64,000 nucleotides of DNA, from assembly GCA_963846775.1 (NCBI GenBank), contig CAWJXB010000006.1:1922001-1986000 (forward strand). The letters run 5' to 3'. The stretch comes from CAVYXA01 sp963846775 (lineage in GTDB: Bacteria; Verrucomicrobiota; Verrucomicrobiia; Chthoniobacterales; UBA10450). A program made the translations under genes and the position numbers. The notes under the pieces are model-generated. The model saw nothing but the letters and a program-made list of their open reading frames with translations, was not told where the DNA came from and searched no databases. Positions 60,840 through 64,000 of the stretch are shown in pieces (the first letter of the stretch is position 1; each line of letters begins with the position of its first letter).

Positions 60840-62993
60840 ATGGCGCAGCACAACGAAGTTAAGCTCCACTTCCTCGATTATTGGCGGGTAATCCGCATCC
60901 GCTGGGTCCTGATTCTCCTCTCGTTTCTCCTCGTGCTGCTGACGGCGGCGGTGGTCACGTATTTTCAGCCGCGCCAATACCAGTCTTCTGTATTCATTGA
61001 GGTCAGATCGACCGCCCAGAATCCGCACATCTTTGGGCCGGGAGACAGCAGCCTGCCGATCCATGACCCGCAATTGGCGCCCACGGTTTTCCAGGTGATC
61101 AAGCGCACGAGCATTCTCTACCCGGTCATCGATGACCTCAAGCTCCAGGCAAAATGGAGCGAAAAGGGGGAGTCGCTGAATCGCGAGCAATGTTTCCTGC
61201 TTTTGCGGAATCGGGTCCAAGTGGAAGAAATCCGCAATACCGACCTGCTCCAGGTCAGCGTCTTTGATAAAGATGCGCATCTGGCAGCCGCGATCGCCAA
61301 CAAGATCGTAGCGGTTTATCAGGACACCCGTGTTGAAGAAGAAAAAGACATCATGAACCGGGCGATTACGAGCATGAACGAGGAGATCGTCAAACAGCAG
61401 AAAAGGGTGGATGAGTCTGCCGCCGAAGTCGGCCGTATTCGCGACAAGGAGCATATTGTCGATCTTAATCCTGAAGGGAAGGAAGACGCAGAGACGCCGT
61501 TGAACACGCTGGTTCTCAAGCAAGAAGGCCAGGTGAACGACGCGGAATCGCAGGTGGCTGTGATGAAGATGCAGTTGCACGAGCTCGATGGCATCAAAGG
61601 CGAAGACCTGATGCGGATGCTGGCCACGATGAAGATCGAAGATCCCAGCATCATGAAGATTCTGCCGGCCTATCAGGACACGGTCGCAATCGAGGCGCAA
61701 CTGACGAATTCCGGTCTGGGCGACAATCATCCCAAGGTCAAAGCCCTGCGCGCGACCAAGCAGGTTTATCAGAAGCAGCTCGAAGATCAGATCACCATTA
61801 TTCGCAGCGCTCTGGACAAGAATCTAAAAACAGCGGAGACCACCCGGGACGCGTTTCAGAAGCGGCTGGATCTGATCAATCAGCGGCAGCTTACTTCCAG
61901 AAATTTGAGCGCCGATTATACGCGAGCGAAAAACAATTACATCAAAGAGCGTGCGCTATTGGACGCGATCCGGATGCGAGCGCAATCACAAACGATGGAA
62001 ATGGCCATGCCGCGCGTGGCCATCAGCATCAAGGAACCGGCCGAACCGCCGCTCTTTCCCGCCCGGCCGCGCGTGGCTCTTAATTTAATATTGGGCTCGC
62101 TTCTTGGTCTCATGGTCGGCCTCGGACTGGCCTTTTTCATCGAGTACCTCGACACCAGTGTGAAGACGATGGAGGACGTCGAGAAAATACTCGGTGTTCC
62201 CGTGCTCGCCATTATTCCGAAAAATATTCGGCTGCTACATAAGGAACCGGGCGATACCCCTGACGCCGAGGCCTATCGAATTCTGCGCACAAATCTGGAG
62301 TTCAATCGGAAGAACTCCGCCGCCAACTGCATCGCCCTCGTCAGCGGCGGGCGCGGTGAAGGTAAATCGACCACTCTGGCCAATCTCGCTTTCATTTCTG
62401 CCCAGGGCGGTTACTCCACTTTGATCATCGACGGTGACTTGCGCCGGCCAGTCCAGCACGAGTTGTTTGACGTCAAAAACGAAACTGGATTAACGAACTA
62501 TCTGACGACGGAGATGTCGATCAACGATGTCATCGTGCCGACGGAGATCGAAAATCTATCGTTGATTCCGAGCGGGACACTTCCGGCCGACCCGGTCGCG
62601 ATTCTTAATTCGCAGCGCATGTCCGATCTCATTGCCGAGCTCAAACTCCGCCACGATCTGGTCCTGATCGATTCCCCGCCGGTGTTGGGCGTTAGCGACG
62701 CCTCCGTCATCGCCAGCGAAGCCGATTACACCATCATCGTGGTGCAACATCGACGTTTCCCCTGCGGCATGCTTCTGCGATTAAAACAGGCTGTGCTCGG
62801 CGTTGGTGGAAAAGTGCTCGGAGTTGTTCTCAACAATGTCGATCTTCGGCACGACCAGAATTATTATTACTACACCGGCTATTACGGGTATTATGCGCCG
62901 CGTCCGGAAGGTTCCGGAGCGAACCGAGGTCGCCGGAGGGCGATCGCCACTGCCAGCAATGGCGCTTCGAACGCGGAGGAGGAGGACTACTAA
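60840..62993 (+). CDS. Wzc-like polysaccharide co-polymerase/tyrosine autokinase
   Basis: 717 residues from ATG 60840, with AAGGGG 7 bases upstream. Wzz domain: first membrane helix IRWVLILLSFLLVLLTAAVV, long periplasmic coiled coil (about 160-390), proline-rich second helix region after EPAEPPLFPARPRVALNLIL. The cytosolic BY-kinase has Walker A GGRGEGKSTTLANLAFISAQ, Walker A' TLIIDGDLRRP and Walker B DLVLIDSPPVLGVSDASVIA. The C-terminus has a Tyr cluster (NYYYYTGYYGYY) that would be autophosphorylated. It controls chain length and export of polysaccharide with the Wza-like gene 2 bases downstream. Confidence 0.94.
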   Translation: MAQHNEVKLHFLDYWRVIRIRWVLILLSFLLVLLTAAVVTYFQPRQYQSSVFIEVRSTAQNPHIFGPGDSSLPIHDPQLAPTVFQVIKRTSILYPVIDDLKLQAKWSEKGESLNREQCFLLLRNRVQVEEIRNTDLLQVSVFDKDAHLAAAIANKIVAVYQDTRVEEEKDIMNRAITSMNEEIVKQQKRVDESAAEVGRIRDKEHIVDLNPEGKEDAETPLNTLVLKQEGQVNDAESQVAVMKMQLHELDGIKGEDLMRMLATMKIEDPSIMKILPAYQDTVAIEAQLTNSGLGDNHPKVKALRATKQVYQKQLEDQITIIRSALDKNLKTAETTRDAFQKRLDLINQRQLTSRNLSADYTRAKNNYIKERALLDAIRMRAQSQTMEMAMPRVAISIKEPAEPPLFPARPRVALNLILGSLLGLMVGLGLAFFIEYLDTSVKTMEDVEKILGVPVLAIIPKNIRLLHKEPGDTPDAEAYRILRTNLEFNRKNSAANCIALVSGGRGEGKSTTLANLAFISAQGGYSTLIIDGDLRRPVQHELFDVKNETGLTNYLTTEMSINDVIVPTEIENLSLIPSGTLPADPVAILNSQRMSDLIAELKLRHDLVLIDSPPVLGVSDASVIASEADYTIIVVQHRRFPCGMLLRLKQAVLGVGGKVLGVVLNNVDLRHDQNYYYYTGYYGYYAPRPEGSGANRGRRRAIATASNGASNAEEEDY

Positions 62994-62995
62994 CC

Positions 62996-63547
62996 GTGCG
63001 CGGTTCAATTTTTACTCTGCTGCTGCTCTTCGGCCTTGTCTCGGGCGCATTTGCTCAAGCAACCTTGCGCGTCGGTGACCCGGTCCAGCTGGCAATCAGC
63101 GGTGTCCCGCAGGATGAACAGTCCCAGGTTAACAACATTTACATTGTCGATGTAAATGGCTTGATCAATCTGCCCTACATCAACAAAGTCAAAGCACAGG
63201 GACGCACCCCGGCGGAGTTGGCCGCCGCCGTCGAGCAGGCGTATCGGGCCAACCGGATTTACACCAATCCGACCATCACCATTGTGATGCAGCCAAGCGC
63301 GCGATTCGTCAACGTGGGCGGCGCGGTGCGCAGCCCGACACGGGTGCCGTTCACCGAAGACATGACTCTGCTCACTGCCATCAACGCCGCCGGCGGGTTC
63401 AACGATTTCGCCGATCAAAGACACGTCCGGCTTTTGCGCGGCAAGGTAGTCAAGGTTTTCAATGTGAAACAATTCCGGAGCGATCCTTCGCAAGACGTTT
63501 CTCTGCAACCTGGCGACAAAGTTGAGGTCCCGCAGAGCTTGTTTTAG
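62996..63547 (+). CDS. Wza-like polysaccharide export protein
   Basis: 183 residues from GTG 62996, two bases after the kinase stop. Signal peptide MRGSIFTLLLLFGLVSGAFA with Q after it, so no lipobox Cys. Poly_export domain: LRVGDPVQLAISGVPQDEQS, VDVNGLINLPYINKVKAQGR, TPAELAAAVEQAYRANRIYT, then the SLBB domain VNVGGAVRSPTRVPFTEDMT and the ending VSLQPGDKVEVPQSLF. It is short (E. coli Wza 379) and lacks the C-terminal membrane helix, so it would need the outer-membrane barrel of the cluster to cross the membrane. Confidence 0.92.
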   Translation: MRGSIFTLLLLFGLVSGAFAQATLRVGDPVQLAISGVPQDEQSQVNNIYIVDVNGLINLPYINKVKAQGRTPAELAAAVEQAYRANRIYTNPTITIVMQPSARFVNVGGAVRSPTRVPFTEDMTLLTAINAAGGFNDFADQRHVRLLRGKVVKVFNVKQFRSDPSQDVSLQPGDKVEVPQSLF

Positions 63548-63570
63548 CTCGATTTGTTCAGCGCGCGAAA

Positions 63571-64000
63571 CTATCGGTCTGTTGCGATTAGCTCCCGATG
63601 CCGCCAGGCGTAGCCGAGCCCTGAGTAAACCGTTAGCGCCACCGTGATCCAGACCAACGCCGGCCCGGCCTGGTTCCACGCCCGCAACCACCAGGCCGAT
63701 CTATCGCTGGCCAACCCCAGCTCCGCCACGGAAAACAGCGCCAGAAAGAAAATCACCGTGACGATCTGCCACGAGGTCTTTTGTTTCCCGAGATTGTCCG
63801 CCGGCAGGACGCGTCCCTGCGCGCTGGCCATCAATCGCAAACCGGTGATGAGAAAATCGCGCGCCACAACCGTGGTGGCTGCCCAGGCCGGAATCGCCTT
63901 CAGCGGCACGAGCGAGATGAATGCCGCCGCCATCATGATCTTGTCCACCAACGGATCCATCAATTTGCCAAAGTTCGTCACCGCGCCGTAACGCCGGGCG
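63571..64000 (-). CDS. pgsA: PgsA-type CDP-diacylglycerol-glycerol-phosphate phosphatidyltransferase (partial)
   Basis: Only the C-terminal 143 or so residues are in the window; the start lies beyond base 64000. The end of the CDP-alcohol phosphotransferase motif is visible as YGAVTNFGKLMDPLVDKIMM (G-x3-D-x3-D), followed by three membrane helices. RDFLITGLRLMASAQGRVLP and GKQKTSWQIVTVIFF are typical of PgsA, which makes phosphatidylglycerol phosphate. Convergent with the Wza-like gene. Confidence 0.9.
   Translation of the reverse strand, partial: ARRYGAVTNFGKLMDPLVDKIMMAAAFISLVPLKAIPAWAATTVVARDFLITGLRLMASAQGRVLPADNLGKQKTSWQIVTVIFFLALFSVAELGLASDRSAWWLRAWNQAGPALVWITVALTVYSGLGYAWRHRELIATDR

Noticed and set aside
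1..64000. Over-representation of GTTAGG/CCTAAC
   Set aside because: I counted roughly 28 copies, close to the chance figure for a 6-mer in 64 kb.
1..64000. CRISPR arrays, phage genes and IS transposases
   Set aside because: No regularly spaced repeats, integrase, capsid or transposase sequences were seen; the only mobile-type DNA is short non-coding palindromes.

Overview
The window is a gene-dense chromosomal segment of about 58% GC by eye, with genes on both strands. It most resembles a soil Verrucomicrobiota genome, perhaps near Spartobacteria/Chthoniobacterales. The reasons are a UBact-type ubiquitin-like gene beside prcB/prcA (a combination known from Verrucomicrobiota and a few other Gram-negative phyla), a DUF5069 gene, a LOR/SDH-domain ornithine cyclodeaminase, dockerin-like repeats, weak Shine-Dalgarno sites and many short intergenic palindromes. 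This placement is inferred from gene content and was not tested by phylogeny.

Layout. 1-9.6 kb: end of sufC, sufB, an amino-acid permease, mfd, a SurA-like chaperone, pdxA and an orphan ABC-2 permease. 9.8-14.5 kb (minus): phosphate operon pstS-pstC-pstA-pstB-phoU with a Pho-box-like site; pstS carries four frame breaks. 14.5-23 kb (minus): a large TPR protein, uvrA, a GT-C-like membrane protein and a polysaccharide deacetylase. 23-29 kb: a sugar epimerase, a cupredoxin-dockerin protein, the UBact-prcB-prcA operon, an amidase and a peptidoglycan-binding protein. 29-35 kb: redoxin, dsbD, an RRM protein, infA, a fatty-acid desaturase and dps. 35-46.5 kb: polX, a cytochrome P450, a split two-gene version of the cyanobacterial arginine dihydrolase/ornithine cyclodeaminase, thiG, a ruined DNA methyltransferase, DUF5069, a PH-like protein, an HD/OB-fold protein and an N-carbamoylputrescine amidase-like enzyme. 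46.5-56.5 kb: a cyclophilin, carB, two unrecognised helical proteins, an MBL hydrolase, a GNAT-methyltransferase fusion, maf and tRNA-Gly. 56.6-64 kb: an exopolysaccharide export locus (O-antigen-ligase-like, outer-membrane barrel, Wzc-like kinase, Wza-like exporter) and partial pgsA.

Three themes cut across the genes. First, the UBact-proteasome operon is present without its ligase, deamidase or ATPase nearby. Second, short palindromic elements, several ending in TGTAG, lie between genes and also inside reading frames (mfd, dsbD, possibly uvrA and pdxA). Third, six genes, including the normally essential carB, are broken by shifts that nearly all fit extra single bases. That bias points to sequence or assembly error for at least some of them, while pstS and the methyltransferase carry enough damage to be possible real pseudogenes.
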